Positions 1 through 8,272 of a stretch of DNA of 64,000 nucleotides are shown piece by piece. The stretch's first letter is position 1. Each line of letters opens with the position of its first letter. Origin of the DNA: 38-11 sp964539975 (lineage in GTDB: Bacteria > Bacillota > Clostridia > Tissierellales > Dethiosulfatibacteraceae); the NCBI GenBank assembly GCA_964539975.1, contig CAZIKK010000012.1, forward strand, positions 1 through 64,000, written 5' to 3'. A program made the translations under genes and the position numbers. A model generated the notes under the pieces. That model ran no database searches, had not been told where the DNA came from, and saw only the letters and a list, made by a program, of their open reading frames with translations.

Positions 1-386
1 CAAGGAAAGTGGTTAAGTTTAATACTTTTGAAGATTTACCACATCGACTTGAAAAAAGATATGAGAACTATGACAGTGCTACAGTATTTGATTTTGACCA
101 TAACGATGTGGAGTTTAAGAGAAACGATGCTTATATCTCAGATGTTCGTAGAATCTTTGGGTTGAAGTCCACAGACGATATAAAGAATGAAGACGTTATA
201 AGAAGGATCCTGAGTCAAATAACCTTAGATGATGTAAAAGCAGCAATTAGAAGGGCGGAAACAATTCGTAAGAGTAAAGTAAAAGCTGATGGTACAAAGA
301 TTGGAAATACAACAATTTACTCGAATCCCGACTTCTCCATTCACGAATTTCTTAGAGAAGTTTTGGAAGATACCGGAGATTTATAA
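1..386 (+). CDS. Hypothetical protein, probably cut by the window start
   Basis: The open frame continues to the left edge without a stop. The first possible start in view is GTG at 9, but it has no properly spaced ribosome binding site, so the gene probably begins outside the window. The visible 125 residues are charged and mostly helical-looking, with a repeated pattern of acidic and basic residues and no signal peptide or membrane segment. I do not recognise the family. A hairpin terminator follows 18 bases after the stop, which supports this being the true 3' end of a transcribed gene. Confidence 0.55.
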   Translation, partial: RKVVKFNTFEDLPHRLEKRYENYDSATVFDFDHNDVEFKRNDAYISDVRRIFGLKSTDDIKNEDVIRRILSQITLDDVKAAIRRAETIRKSKVKADGTKIGNTTIYSNPDFSIHEFLREVLEDTGDL

Positions 387-401
387 AAGAACAAATAGCA
401 G

Positions 402-429
402 GAAGGCACTCAGATTAGAGTGTCTTTTT
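402..429 (+). terminator. Intrinsic terminator after the first gene
   Basis: Arms at 405-411 (ggcactc) and 418-424 (gagtgtc) pair with one G-U. Flanking gaa/ttt lengthens the stem, the loop is 6 nt, and a run of T follows. It separates the first gene from the opine-dehydrogenase cassette. Confidence 0.75.
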
Positions 430-441
430 GTGTGCCATAAA

Positions 442-450
442 TGGTATAAT
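442..450 (+). promoter_or_regulatory. Extended -10 promoter for the opine DH/B12 cassette
   Basis: TGGTATAAT at 442-450 is an extended -10 element. No good -35 hexamer lies 17 nt upstream. The same GGTATAAT string recurs at four other promoters in the window (8865, 22266, 35576, 44456). Confidence 0.6.
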
Positions 451-473
451 AAGGTAAACACAATACCATAGAA

Positions 474-553
474 GGTCTGATGATGCCCTAGGATGCATTA
501 GTCCAACAAACGTGTAAATAGACAAACAAATGGAGATGAGTGATCATCTCCAT
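474..553 (+). promoter_or_regulatory. Structured 5' leader with two hairpins
   Basis: The predicted transcript has a leader of about 170 nt before the ATG at 627. It can form a 9-bp hairpin with one mismatch (474-482 with 496-504) and a perfect 10-bp hairpin (530-539 with 544-553) closed by a GUGA tetraloop, which is of the stable GNRA class. No U-run follows the second hairpin directly, so it does not look like a plain terminator. I do not recognise a riboswitch class. The conserved cobalamin-box core was looked for and not seen. Confidence 0.4.
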
Positions 554-626
554 AAATTTTATATCACATCTATTATTGATCGCTTAAGGATGATTCTTTG
601 CAAAGTACAAATGAAGGAGGCAAAGT

Positions 627-1721
627 ATGAAAGTAACTGTAATAGGTGCTGGCAATTCAGGTGTCGCAATGGCAGCCCACTTAAGTGCAGAAGGAAATCA
701 AGTAACGCTTTGGAATAGATCCCGCAGCTCGATTGAAAGACTAATGAAAACCCATGTGATTCGTTGTGAAGGTGTTATAAACGGCAATATTCCGGTGTAC
801 TGCATTACAAACGACATAAACATTGCGCTTAAGGATCCAGACATCATCTTAATAACCACACCTGCAAATGCGCATAAAGAGTTGGCAGAATTAGTAGGAA
901 ACAACCTCAACAAATCTACAATCATTGTATTAAATCCAGGGAGAACATTTGGGGCAATAGAATTTAAGCATAGTTATGAACAGCATAACAAAAAGCACAG
1001 CCAAATGATTGCGGAAACTCAGACCATCATCTACACTTGCAGAAAGACAGACGAAGACGCAGTTAACATCATGGCTTTTAAAGATTCTGTTTTAATAGCA
1101 TCACTAGGAATAAAACCAAACAAATCCATTATAAATGATTTGCCAAAATGCCTAAGAGGCTATTTTTTGCAAGCGGAATCCATGATCGAAACATCGATAG
1201 GCAACGTAGGGATGGTGCTTCATTGTGCGCCATTGCTATTAAATGCTGGTCGGACAGAAAGCGAACAAAACATTTATAAGTATTACAACGAAGGCATCAC
1301 CCCCACAATAGGCAGATTGATTGAAAAAATCGACATAGAAAGAATAGCTGTATCTGAATCATTAGGACACAAAGTTGAATCTGCAAAAGAATGGTTAATC
1401 AGAACCTATCATGTTAAAGGCGATAACTTACATGAGTGCATTCAAAACAATGAAGTATACAAGACGATTGACGCACCAATTTCATTAAATCATAGATACC
1501 TATTCGAAGACGTACCTTGTGGACTGGTGCCACTTGAGGCAATCGGAATCAAGTTGGGACTTGACATGAGCCACACCACATTAATCATTGATTTAGCATC
1601 AAAACTAATGGAGGTCGATTATAGAAAAAATGGCCGTAATTTGGAAAACTTGGATTTCAAAGAGGATATGAGAGGGTTGGTGGATTTGTTAGGAGGAACG
1701 TATGGAGGGCAAACCTATTAA
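627..1721 (+). CDS. NAD(P)-dependent opine (octopine/nopaline) dehydrogenase family protein
   Basis: This 364-residue protein opens with a Rossmann dinucleotide motif, GAGNSG at residues 7-12, followed by an acidic/basic adenosine-binding strand (LWNRSR). The central and C-terminal part resembles the helical octopine-dehydrogenase domain, including a stretch of small residues and a conserved-looking histidine near GMVLHCAPLLLNAG (about residue 200). Family members reductively condense an amino acid with a 2-oxoacid, or run the reverse. The start is fixed by AAGGAGG at 614-620. The 3' end overlaps the next gene by 20 nt, so the two are translationally coupled. The partner substrate cannot be told from sequence. 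A metallophore-type opine synthase is possible, but no metallophore transporter is nearby. Confidence 0.8.
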   Translation: MKVTVIGAGNSGVAMAAHLSAEGNQVTLWNRSRSSIERLMKTHVIRCEGVINGNIPVYCITNDINIALKDPDIILITTPANAHKELAELVGNNLNKSTIIVLNPGRTFGAIEFKHSYEQHNKKHSQMIAETQTIIYTCRKTDEDAVNIMAFKDSVLIASLGIKPNKSIINDLPKCLRGYFLQAESMIETSIGNVGMVLHCAPLLLNAGRTESEQNIYKYYNEGITPTIGRLIEKIDIERIAVSESLGHKVESAKEWLIRTYHVKGDNLHECIQNNEVYKTIDAPISLNHRYLFEDVPCGLVPLEAIGIKLGLDMSHTTLIIDLASKLMEVDYRKNGRNLENLDFKEDMRGLVDLLGGTYGGQTY

Positions 1722-3636
1722 ATATGGTTTCATAAAGCCTGCCATAGATGCCCACACCCTTGGGGTCAATTCGGTGGCAGAGTTATTGCGTGATTGTGGC
1801 TATGAGGTAATCATTGCCGATGATTTTATAGCAAAAGCGATGAATGAATCCAAGCATGAGTCGAAAAGAAAAAGGGTGATTCAATGGATTCGAGAGAATC
1901 AGCTTAATAGACTAGGAATCAGCTATAGGTTAGATCAAGATGATGCCCTCAATATGGTGGGGTATATCGTTGAAGAAATGAAAAAAGAAAATCTGATGAA
2001 ATTTCAAGGGGGTCCAATTGACGACATGTTTTTTGGAGGGCTGCCCAGTGCTTGCAAGTTGATTGAAAAAGAGTTTAGAGGGTTAGTTAGAACATTTTCA
2101 GGTGGAGAGTCAGCCAGGGAAACGCTTTTAAAAATGGGAGTATCAGAGGATAAAATTCCAAAAAACATAGTTGAAGGAAGTCAATACGATGATGCTTTGT
2201 TGGCGTTTGGAAAAGAAGTGATTGACTCACAGAAACATCTAGAGTACAAGCCAATGGACAGGTCAAAATATAGAGAATATGGAACAGATAAAGACACGGT
2301 TATTAAAAGACTGGATGCGAATCTAAAAAACACCACCCCATTAATCAGAGCTCATGTGGGGCCTTATTCGTCCACAATAAGCCGCATAGAATCAGTGAAT
2401 GAGTGCTTATCCTGGTCGAAACAATTAGCGAAATCAGGATGGTTAGATATTTTATCTATTGGGAGCTCCCAATTAACACAATCACACTTTGGAGAAGATT
2501 GGGAAGATCAAACAAATGGTGGCGGCGTTCCAATTAATTCACCAGAAGAGTATCGAATGATATGGGAAGCATCAAGACCTTTATTGGTGAGGACTTATTC
2601 AGGGACCAAAAACATACCCAGCCTTGCTCAAATGCACGAACAAACATTAAATATTTGTTGGCACGCATTATCGCTATGGTGGTTTAACAAGCTTGACAAA
2701 AGAGGACCTTATGATGTTTATACGAATCTAAAACAGCATATGGAGACACTTAAGTACATTGCAAAATCAAACAAGCCTTTTGAAGCAAATGTCTCCCATC
2801 ATTTTGCTTTTAGAGGTGCAGATGATGTCACATATATTGTATCGGCCTATCTAGCAGCAAAATTGGCAAAAAAACTAGGAGTAAAAACGTATATTCTTCA
2901 GAACATGCTAAATACACCTAGGTTAACATGGGGTATTCAGGATTTAGCTAAATCTAGAGCCCTGTTGAAGACAATAAAGACGCTGGAAGAGGATGGTTTT
3001 CGAGTCATACTACAGCCTAGAGCAGGCCTTGATTACTTTAAGCCAGACTTATATGAAGCAAGAATTCAACTAGCGGCAGTGACCGCCTTAATGGATGATA
3101 TTGTGCCTCTCAATGAGGGGAGTCCTCCAATCATTCATGTGGTAAGCTACTCGGAAGCCTCTCATCTTGCAACCCCTGACATAATTGATGAAAGCATAAA
3201 AATCACGCAACACACCCTTCAAAAATATCGAGAAATAAAAAGACAAGGCAAAACGGACGATAGGGTAAAGCATTCTGATCTAAACGAAAGGTCAACAGAA
3301 CTGTATCAATCTGCAGTTAAGATCATTGCAGCTATGGAAGATAGCATTGAAAACTTGTATTCCCCAGAAGGATTCTATAAACTATTCGCAACAGGTTTTT
3401 TACCGGTACCTGATTTATGGGGTGAAGTGGAAGAGTTTAAACACGCAAAAAACTGGAGAACTAAACTAGTTAAGGGAAGTGTAAAACTGGTTGATAAAGA
3501 AAACAAGGTGATGAAAGCAGAAGAAATGATTGCCATTGCTAGAGGCAATCTAAAAGATGCTGAATACAATTTAAAACAGAAAGGAGTCATCAATGACTTG
3601 CTATCCCTCTCAGAGAAAAGAAATAAAGATGTGTAA
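1702..3636 (+). CDS. Cobalamin-binding mutase-like protein (B12 domain plus TIM-barrel-like region)
   Basis: The 644-residue product starts with a B12-binding Rossmann-like domain carrying DxHxxG as DAHTLG at residues 16-21, where H18 would be the lower axial cobalt ligand. Glycine-rich FFGG and FSGGES segments follow. The rest (about 190-520) is an alternating helix/strand region that looks like the barrel of carbon-skeleton mutases such as the glutamate mutase E subunit, and the C-terminal 120 residues are helical. In glutamate mutase the B12 and barrel parts are separate polypeptides with the barrel independent; here the B12 domain is N-terminal and fused. SD AGGAGG lies at 1691-1696. It is coupled to the opine-dehydrogenase-like gene upstream and overlaps the methyltransferase downstream. 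A methyl-transfer role is the alternative to AdoCbl-dependent rearrangement. The substrate is unknown. Confidence 0.65.
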   Translation: MEGKPIKYGFIKPAIDAHTLGVNSVAELLRDCGYEVIIADDFIAKAMNESKHESKRKRVIQWIRENQLNRLGISYRLDQDDALNMVGYIVEEMKKENLMKFQGGPIDDMFFGGLPSACKLIEKEFRGLVRTFSGGESARETLLKMGVSEDKIPKNIVEGSQYDDALLAFGKEVIDSQKHLEYKPMDRSKYREYGTDKDTVIKRLDANLKNTTPLIRAHVGPYSSTISRIESVNECLSWSKQLAKSGWLDILSIGSSQLTQSHFGEDWEDQTNGGGVPINSPEEYRMIWEASRPLLVRTYSGTKNIPSLAQMHEQTLNICWHALSLWWFNKLDKRGPYDVYTNLKQHMETLKYIAKSNKPFEANVSHHFAFRGADDVTYIVSAYLAAKLAKKLGVKTYILQNMLNTPRLTWGIQDLAKSRALLKTIKTLEEDGFRVILQPRAGLDYFKPDLYEARIQLAAVTALMDDIVPLNEGSPPIIHVVSYSEASHLATPDIIDESIKITQHTLQKYREIKRQGKTDDRVKHSDLNERSTELYQSAVKIIAAMEDSIENLYSPEGFYKLFATGFLPVPDLWGEVEEFKHAKNWRTKLVKGSVKLVDKENKVMKAEEMIAIARGNLKDAEYNLKQKGVINDLLSLSEKRNKDV

Positions 3637-4273
3637 GATTTGTGGATTTACCACGAGAAAAATCAATCATCCTATATTTGGCAGTTACCATTCCTGCGAA
3701 AGGTGTGAGTTTATTTCAAAGGATGAAAAACAAATTGTCTCAGAAGAACAAGAGCTAAGCAATTATAATAACCACAACAATTCGATTGACGACCCTAAAT
3801 ATGTCGAGTTTTTTAAAAAATTTTTAGAAAAGGCGGTATTCAAACATGTAAGCGATGGGAAAAAGGGACTTGATTTTGGTAGCGGTCCTTCGCCAGTCCT
3901 TGCACAGATTCTTGGGAGAGACTACGACTACAAGATGGATATTTACGATCTATTCTATGCGAAAGACAAGACTTATATTGGGCAGCAATATGATGTGATA
4001 ACTTGTACAGAGGTGGTTGAACATTTGAAAGATCCAATGCCCTACTTCGAACTATTTTCCCAATTGTTGAACAATAATGGGGTTTTGGCAATCATGACCT
4101 TGTTTCATGAAAATGAGGAAGATTCTTTCAAAGAGTGGCATTATATCAGAGATTGCACGCATATCTCGTTTTACACACCAAAAACATTTCACTTCATTGC
4201 AAAAGAAACAGGCTTTAGAATCATTTACACGGACAATCATCGTTATATGACTTTAGCCAAAGATTTTGTCTGA
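3593..4273 (+). CDS. Zinc-ribbon class I SAM-dependent methyltransferase
   Basis: The product has 226 residues. A four-cysteine zinc ribbon (CKIC near residue 13, CERC near residue 33) precedes a Rossmann methyltransferase domain with motif I GLDFGSGPSP and a later TEVVEHL motif typical of small-molecule C- or O-methyltransferases. The ATG at 3593 has a strong AAGGAG seven bases upstream and lies 44 nt inside the previous gene. A second ATG at 3629, directly before the first CxxC, is the alternative start but has a poorer ribosome site. Its place in the same overlapping cassette as the opine-dehydrogenase and B12 proteins suggests that it modifies the same metabolite. The acceptor is unknown. 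Confidence 0.75.
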   Translation: MTCYPSQRKEIKMCKICGFTTRKINHPIFGSYHSCERCEFISKDEKQIVSEEQELSNYNNHNNSIDDPKYVEFFKKFLEKAVFKHVSDGKKGLDFGSGPSPVLAQILGRDYDYKMDIYDLFYAKDKTYIGQQYDVITCTEVVEHLKDPMPYFELFSQLLNNNGVLAIMTLFHENEEDSFKEWHYIRDCTHISFYTPKTFHFIAKETGFRIIYTDNHRYMTLAKDFV

Positions 4274-4279
4274 ACAAAA

Positions 4280-4319
4280 AACAAAAGGGACAAAACAAAA
4301 GGGACGGTTCCTTTTGTTT
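4280..4319 (+). repeat. Palindromic repeat copy R1 (with a partial duplication)
   Basis: Core acaaaagggacggttcctt at 4295-4313, forward orientation, starting within 10 nt of the stop of the methyltransferase gene. An extra acaaaagggac at 4281-4291 precedes the full copy, as if the left arm had been duplicated by slippage. Confidence 0.9.
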
Positions 4320-4340
4320 GGCATAATATTATTGAGTGAA

Positions 4341-4379
4341 CAACAAGGGTGCGGTTAAAACAACCGCACCCTTGTTTTG
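4341..4379. terminator. Strong bidirectional hairpin terminator
   Basis: A 15-bp perfect stem (4342-4356 with 4362-4376) with a 5-nt loop lies between the convergent methyltransferase (+) and SLH protein (-) genes. T-runs or A-runs flank it on both sides, so it can act in either direction. Confidence 0.85.
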
Positions 4380-7300
4380 CTATATGGGATTAACAGTAAT
4401 ACTTACAATGGCCGTTGCGATTCCTCCGTTGCCATCACTTATTTCATACATAAAACTGTCTGACCCATAAAAATTAGGATTTGGTGTATATCTTAGGCTG
4501 TCTCCTTCTTGGGTAACTGTTCCATTTGTGCCCTGGGTAAATCCTGTGATGGATAAGGTGTCTCCGTCTGCATCCGTATCGTTAGCTAGGACATCTATTA
4601 ATACGGTGCTATCTTCGTTCACTGTCACAGTATCATCTACTGCTACCGGTGTATCATTGACTTCAGTATCGCTTTTTAGATATATAGTAAAAGTTGTATT
4701 TAATAGTTGTAGATTCTTTTCTTCCACTGACAAAATATAATCCCCAGGACTCAATTTTATTACTATGGTTGCGTATGAGTCAATATAATTATCATTCATG
4801 GCAATGAGATTGTTATTCGAATCATACATATACATGACTGTATCACATGGTTCAATATATTGACTCGTTTCAAATACATATACACCTTCAGTTATAAGTG
4901 TAAATGAAAAATCAAATTCTCCACTTGTTTCGCTATAATTAAAGCTGTATAAATTTTGCAATGCGCTGGTAATATTTACAATTATATTTACAGTTGCTGT
5001 ATCTGTTCCTCCATTACCGTCATTTATTTCATACTCAAAACTGTCTATTTCCCTAAATTCTGTATTTGGTGCATAACGCAATGAATCTCCTTCTCTGGTT
5101 ACTGAACCATACTGCCCTTGGGTAAAGGAAGTTATACTCAAGGTATCTCCGTCAACATCCGTATCGTTGGCTAGGACATCTACTAATACTGTAGCATCCT
5201 CATTTACTGTCGCACTATCATCTACTGCTACAGGTGCATTATTTATTGGTTCAAATTCAAGAGTTACTGTTGTGTCTTCTGATACAAAAGTCAACTCCAC
5301 AGCTAGCGTCGGTCCATATGACAAACCATTAATTTCCCAGTCCTTAATTCTATAGCCATCGTCAGGTACCGATTCAAATCTTAAGGACGTTCCTCTATAA
5401 ACTTTCATTCCATTTGTTACAGTTGCATAGGTCGTACTAGTTGCTGTTATACTGCCGTTTTCTCCTAACACACTGAAGTTGAGGGTATACTCGATTGTTT
5501 CAAACTCAACGGTAATGTGAATGTCACTCATTACAGGTGCTACATCAAGTACATTTGTATTCATTACTACGCCGTTGTTTATCTTGATTTCCCTTATTTG
5601 CTTATGTTCATCTGGAGTTGATATAAGCCTAAGTTCAGTACCTATTTCCACTTCGTCGCCACTGTTTATCGGGTTATCAGTTGGATTTAGACTGTTCCCC
5701 TCATATGCTTGAATTGTTCCACCATAATCTCCTACCACTTCATAAGTGACGGTGAACATGATGGGGGCAGATTCTATTGGTTCAAATGCTACCTTGAAAT
5801 CTACATCCATATTCATATCTCTTGATACATTAAGTCCGGTTAGCCAATCAATAACTTCTCCATTGACTGTCCATTCCTTTAATCGGTAGCCTTCGTCTGG
5901 TATAGCTGTGAAGTCAACCGAACTACCTTCTTGTGCTGTTCCTCCATTTGGAACAGATGCTTCAAGTGTTCCCCCAGTCCCAATAACTGAATAAGTGACG
6001 GTATACATTGTAGGTTCAACTACTATTTCTTTAAATTCTACTGTTACTGTTGTGTTTGAATTTACAGTTCTTGTTAATAGGCTTCCGCTTTCTACTATTT
6101 CCCCGTTAACTTTCCATTCTTTTATTTCATAAGATTCGTTGGGAGTGGCGGTAAAGGTAACACTTGTTCCTCTACTTACTCGGCTCCCATTGGTTCTTGT
6201 GGCTGTTAAAGTCCCGTTATCTCCTACTACTGAGAAATTTACTAGATAAGTGGTGGTAGTACCACTAGTAGTTGGTGGTTGCAATGGTTTTGCATTTTGT
6301 GTTTCTGTCGTTCCATTTACATAGGTTATATTGGGTTCAATTTCTACCCCGCCTGTTCCAACTACATCATTGGCTGCCTTATCAACATCGATTAAGGTGT
6401 CCGAGGTGATTATCTGTGTTCCTGAGCCACCTGCGCTTACTTCTACTGATTTTACAGTTCCTTTTCCTTCTATTACAACATGGGCAGCCTTTACTACTAC
6501 TTTTTCTATTTCTGATTCTTGATCTACTATAACTCTACTTCTTGTTCCATTTATCTCTATGTTTTCTATCTCTGTATTTTGTGCGTATACTATAATATCT
6601 GGCGATTGTACGATTACATTTTTAAATGCACCCTCTAATATTACATCTGCTGTTCCTTCTATTGTCGTTACTGCAATTTCTTTTCCTGTTTCATTAAATA
6701 TGCGTACTTTATTGCCTTGTTTTACAATAATGATTGACTCAATTTCTGAATCTCCTTTGATAAGGATAGAGTTGTCTCCACCTGCTCTTACAAGTAGCCT
6801 ACCTTCTACTTTTACATTATCTAAGGTTACTTCACCTTCTCCTACACCTTCTGCTATGATCAAGTCGCCTTTTATTGTTACATTTCTCAAGGTTGCATTG
6901 GGTGTGTTGACGATAACATTGCCTGCATTTATTTCTTCATATGTTGTCGCTTTATGGACATAATGTTTGATGATGTTGTGCATGACTTGTGCAAATTCTG
7001 CTCTTGTTATGTTTGCTTTTGGATTCAATTTCCCGTTTGAACCACTTATATAACCACCATTCACCATTCCGTTAACACTTTCTAATGCCCATGGTGAAAG
7101 ATCATGACTATCCACAAATTCTTTGTTTGCTTCTTCTGCTTTTAACGAGAATGCGTTTGACAAGACACCGAACACTTCTTCTCTTGTAATGAAGTCATTT
7201 GGTCTTAGTTGATTTGCATATCCTTTAAATAGTCCCATTCCTACTGCTTTTGACATGTCATCATAAAACCAATCGGTTGGCTTAACATCGGTGTAATTAG

Positions 7301-7565
7301 AAATATCGACATGCTCGGTTGCTCTAAAAGCTCTGTTGAGGATGGTTGCCATTTCAGCTCTCGTTAAGTAATGGTTTGGATGAAGTCGCCCGTTATACCC
7401 TGATAAGAGTCCATTTTCCACTGCCTTTGTCAATGCTTCGGTTGACCAGTTGTTTGGCATATCCACAAAGCCTGTTTGTTCCTGTGCTAATGCTTGCATA
7501 GGCATCGTTAACAATACTACCATTGCCAGCATTAACAGGAAAAATTTTCTTCCTTTTTTTCTCAT
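4380..7565 (-). CDS. SLH-anchored surface protein with InlB-like and cadherin-like repeats
   Basis: The product has 1061 residues. A signal peptide (about 1-28, cleavage after ALA) leads to three SLH domains (about 30-205), each with TRAE/TREE-type motifs, which bind pyruvylated secondary wall polymer. Next is a solenoid-like region (about 210-400) that also occurs in the 8929-13176 protein. Four InlB B-repeat-like units of about 75-90 residues with the WxVNGE signature follow. Two near-identical cadherin/VCBS-type units (PVAVDD...DVLANDTD) flank a module of about 100 residues resembling a pre-peptidase C-terminal domain. There is no LPXTG motif, so SLH is the anchor. SD AAGGGG sits 7 nt before the ATG. 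The likely job is surface adhesion or S-layer association. Confidence 0.88.
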   Translation of the reverse strand: MRKKGRKFFLLMLAMVVLLTMPMQALAQEQTGFVDMPNNWSTEALTKAVENGLLSGYNGRLHPNHYLTRAEMATILNRAFRATEHVDISNYTDVKPTDWFYDDMSKAVGMGLFKGYANQLRPNDFITREEVFGVLSNAFSLKAEEANKEFVDSHDLSPWALESVNGMVNGGYISGSNGKLNPKANITRAEFAQVMHNIIKHYVHKATTYEEINAGNVIVNTPNATLRNVTIKGDLIIAEGVGEGEVTLDNVKVEGRLLVRAGGDNSILIKGDSEIESIIIVKQGNKVRIFNETGKEIAVTTIEGTADVILEGAFKNVIVQSPDIIVYAQNTEIENIEINGTRSRVIVDQESEIEKVVVKAAHVVIEGKGTVKSVEVSAGGSGTQIITSDTLIDVDKAANDVVGTGGVEIEPNITYVNGTTETQNAKPLQPPTTSGTTTTYLVNFSVVGDNGTLTATRTNGSRVSRGTSVTFTATPNESYEIKEWKVNGEIVESGSLLTRTVNSNTTVTVEFKEIVVEPTMYTVTYSVIGTGGTLEASVPNGGTAQEGSSVDFTAIPDEGYRLKEWTVNGEVIDWLTGLNVSRDMNMDVDFKVAFEPIESAPIMFTVTYEVVGDYGGTIQAYEGNSLNPTDNPINSGDEVEIGTELRLISTPDEHKQIREIKINNGVVMNTNVLDVAPVMSDIHITVEFETIEYTLNFSVLGENGSITATSTTYATVTNGMKVYRGTSLRFESVPDDGYRIKDWEINGLSYGPTLAVELTFVSEDTTVTLEFEPINNAPVAVDDSATVNEDATVLVDVLANDTDVDGDTLSITSFTQGQYGSVTREGDSLRYAPNTEFREIDSFEYEINDGNGGTDTATVNIIVNITSALQNLYSFNYSETSGEFDFSFTLITEGVYVFETSQYIEPCDTVMYMYDSNNNLIAMNDNYIDSYATIVIKLSPGDYILSVEEKNLQLLNTTFTIYLKSDTEVNDTPVAVDDTVTVNEDSTVLIDVLANDTDADGDTLSITGFTQGTNGTVTQEGDSLRYTPNPNFYGSDSFMYEISDGNGGIATAIVSITVNPI

Positions 7566-7636
7566 CGTTCTACCCCTTGTAATAGTTTTGTAAAAATGTG
7601 ATAAATATATTCTTTGAAGAAAAATAAGATAAATTA

Positions 7637-7665
7637 ATTGTAATAGTTTATCAATTAATTATCAA
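7637..7665 (-). promoter_or_regulatory. Promoter of the SLH surface protein
   Basis: Reading the minus strand, TTGATA (7660-7665) is separated by exactly 17 nt from TACAAT (7637-7642). The spacer holds a GATAATTAATTGATAA-type partial dyad. Confidence 0.7.
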
Positions 7666-7678
7666 CGGAAAATTTTAA

Positions 7679-7724
7679 ACCAACAAAAAACAAAAGGAAC
7701 CGTCCCTTTTGTTTTTTGTTGGTT
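7679..7724 (-). repeat. Palindromic repeat copy R2
   Basis: Reverse orientation on the plus strand (ggaaccgtccc), which is forward relative to the minus-strand DUF2812 gene ending at 7730. The outer arms extend to accaac/gttggt, giving one of the longest perfect stems of the family. Confidence 0.92.
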
Positions 7725-7729
7725 CAGTG

Positions 7730-8272
7730 CTATTCGTTTATGATTTGCTCTTTTCTTAGTTGTTGGATCTTTTGATGAATTTCAAACAAGCCTTTACCTA
7801 TCAAGAGGCTTAAAGCCAAAGGCAGCAATCCGGCGATTAAATTGATCGTATACCGATGGTGAGCGTAGGCAATGAAATTATTGATAATATTAACGATCAT
7901 CAACGGACTGATGCCTAAAAACAAGAGAATAAAGCGTTTGTAGTATTTGATTTTCGAGGGAATATCAGAATAGAGCTCAAAGCTTCCTTCTTTTGCCTTT
8001 TTTCTAAAATAAGCCCATCTAAGCATAGAGCCGACATGTTCGATGCCTGTTTCTTCCAAGAATCGAATATAGTCGATGCTCTTTGAGCTAGACGGCAGAC
8101 TGTCCAACAGCTCTAGCTTGTACGTATAGGCTTCCTTGCAAGAATCGTCAAACACGTATCTGAAAGGGCCTACGCTAACCAGCTGAAAGCCATTGGCTGA
8201 CATCTCATTCAACCATTTTTCTTCTTTCTCAAATTCCCAAGCCCAGAATAGTCTATATTTTATGTGTTTCAT
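7730..8272 (-). CDS. DUF2812 domain membrane protein
   Basis: The product has 180 residues. The N-terminal half matches the DUF2812 pattern (FWAWEFEKEEKWLNEMSANGF, then a beta-rich stretch ending in an aromatic WAYFRK). Two membrane segments follow at about 110-130 and 140-160, then a charged tail. Its start codon overlaps the stop of the PadR gene by 4 nt (ATGA), so they are co-translated. DUF2812 proteins are typically found next to PadR regulators in Bacillota. Their biochemical role is unknown, and a membrane stress-sensing or envelope function is only a guess from context. Repeat R2 follows closely and probably ends the transcript. Confidence 0.85.
   Translation of the reverse strand: MKHIKYRLFWAWEFEKEEKWLNEMSANGFQLVSVGPFRYVFDDSCKEAYTYKLELLDSLPSSSKSIDYIRFLEETGIEHVGSMLRWAYFRKKAKEGSFELYSDIPSKIKYYKRFILLFLGISPLMIVNIINNFIAYAHHRYTINLIAGLLPLALSLLIGKGLFEIHQKIQQLRKEQIINE

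Noticed and set aside
440..626. Cobalamin riboswitch in front of the B12-protein cassette
   Set aside because: The leader is long enough and structured, but the conserved cobalamin-box sequences were not found, so only an unclassified leader is reported.
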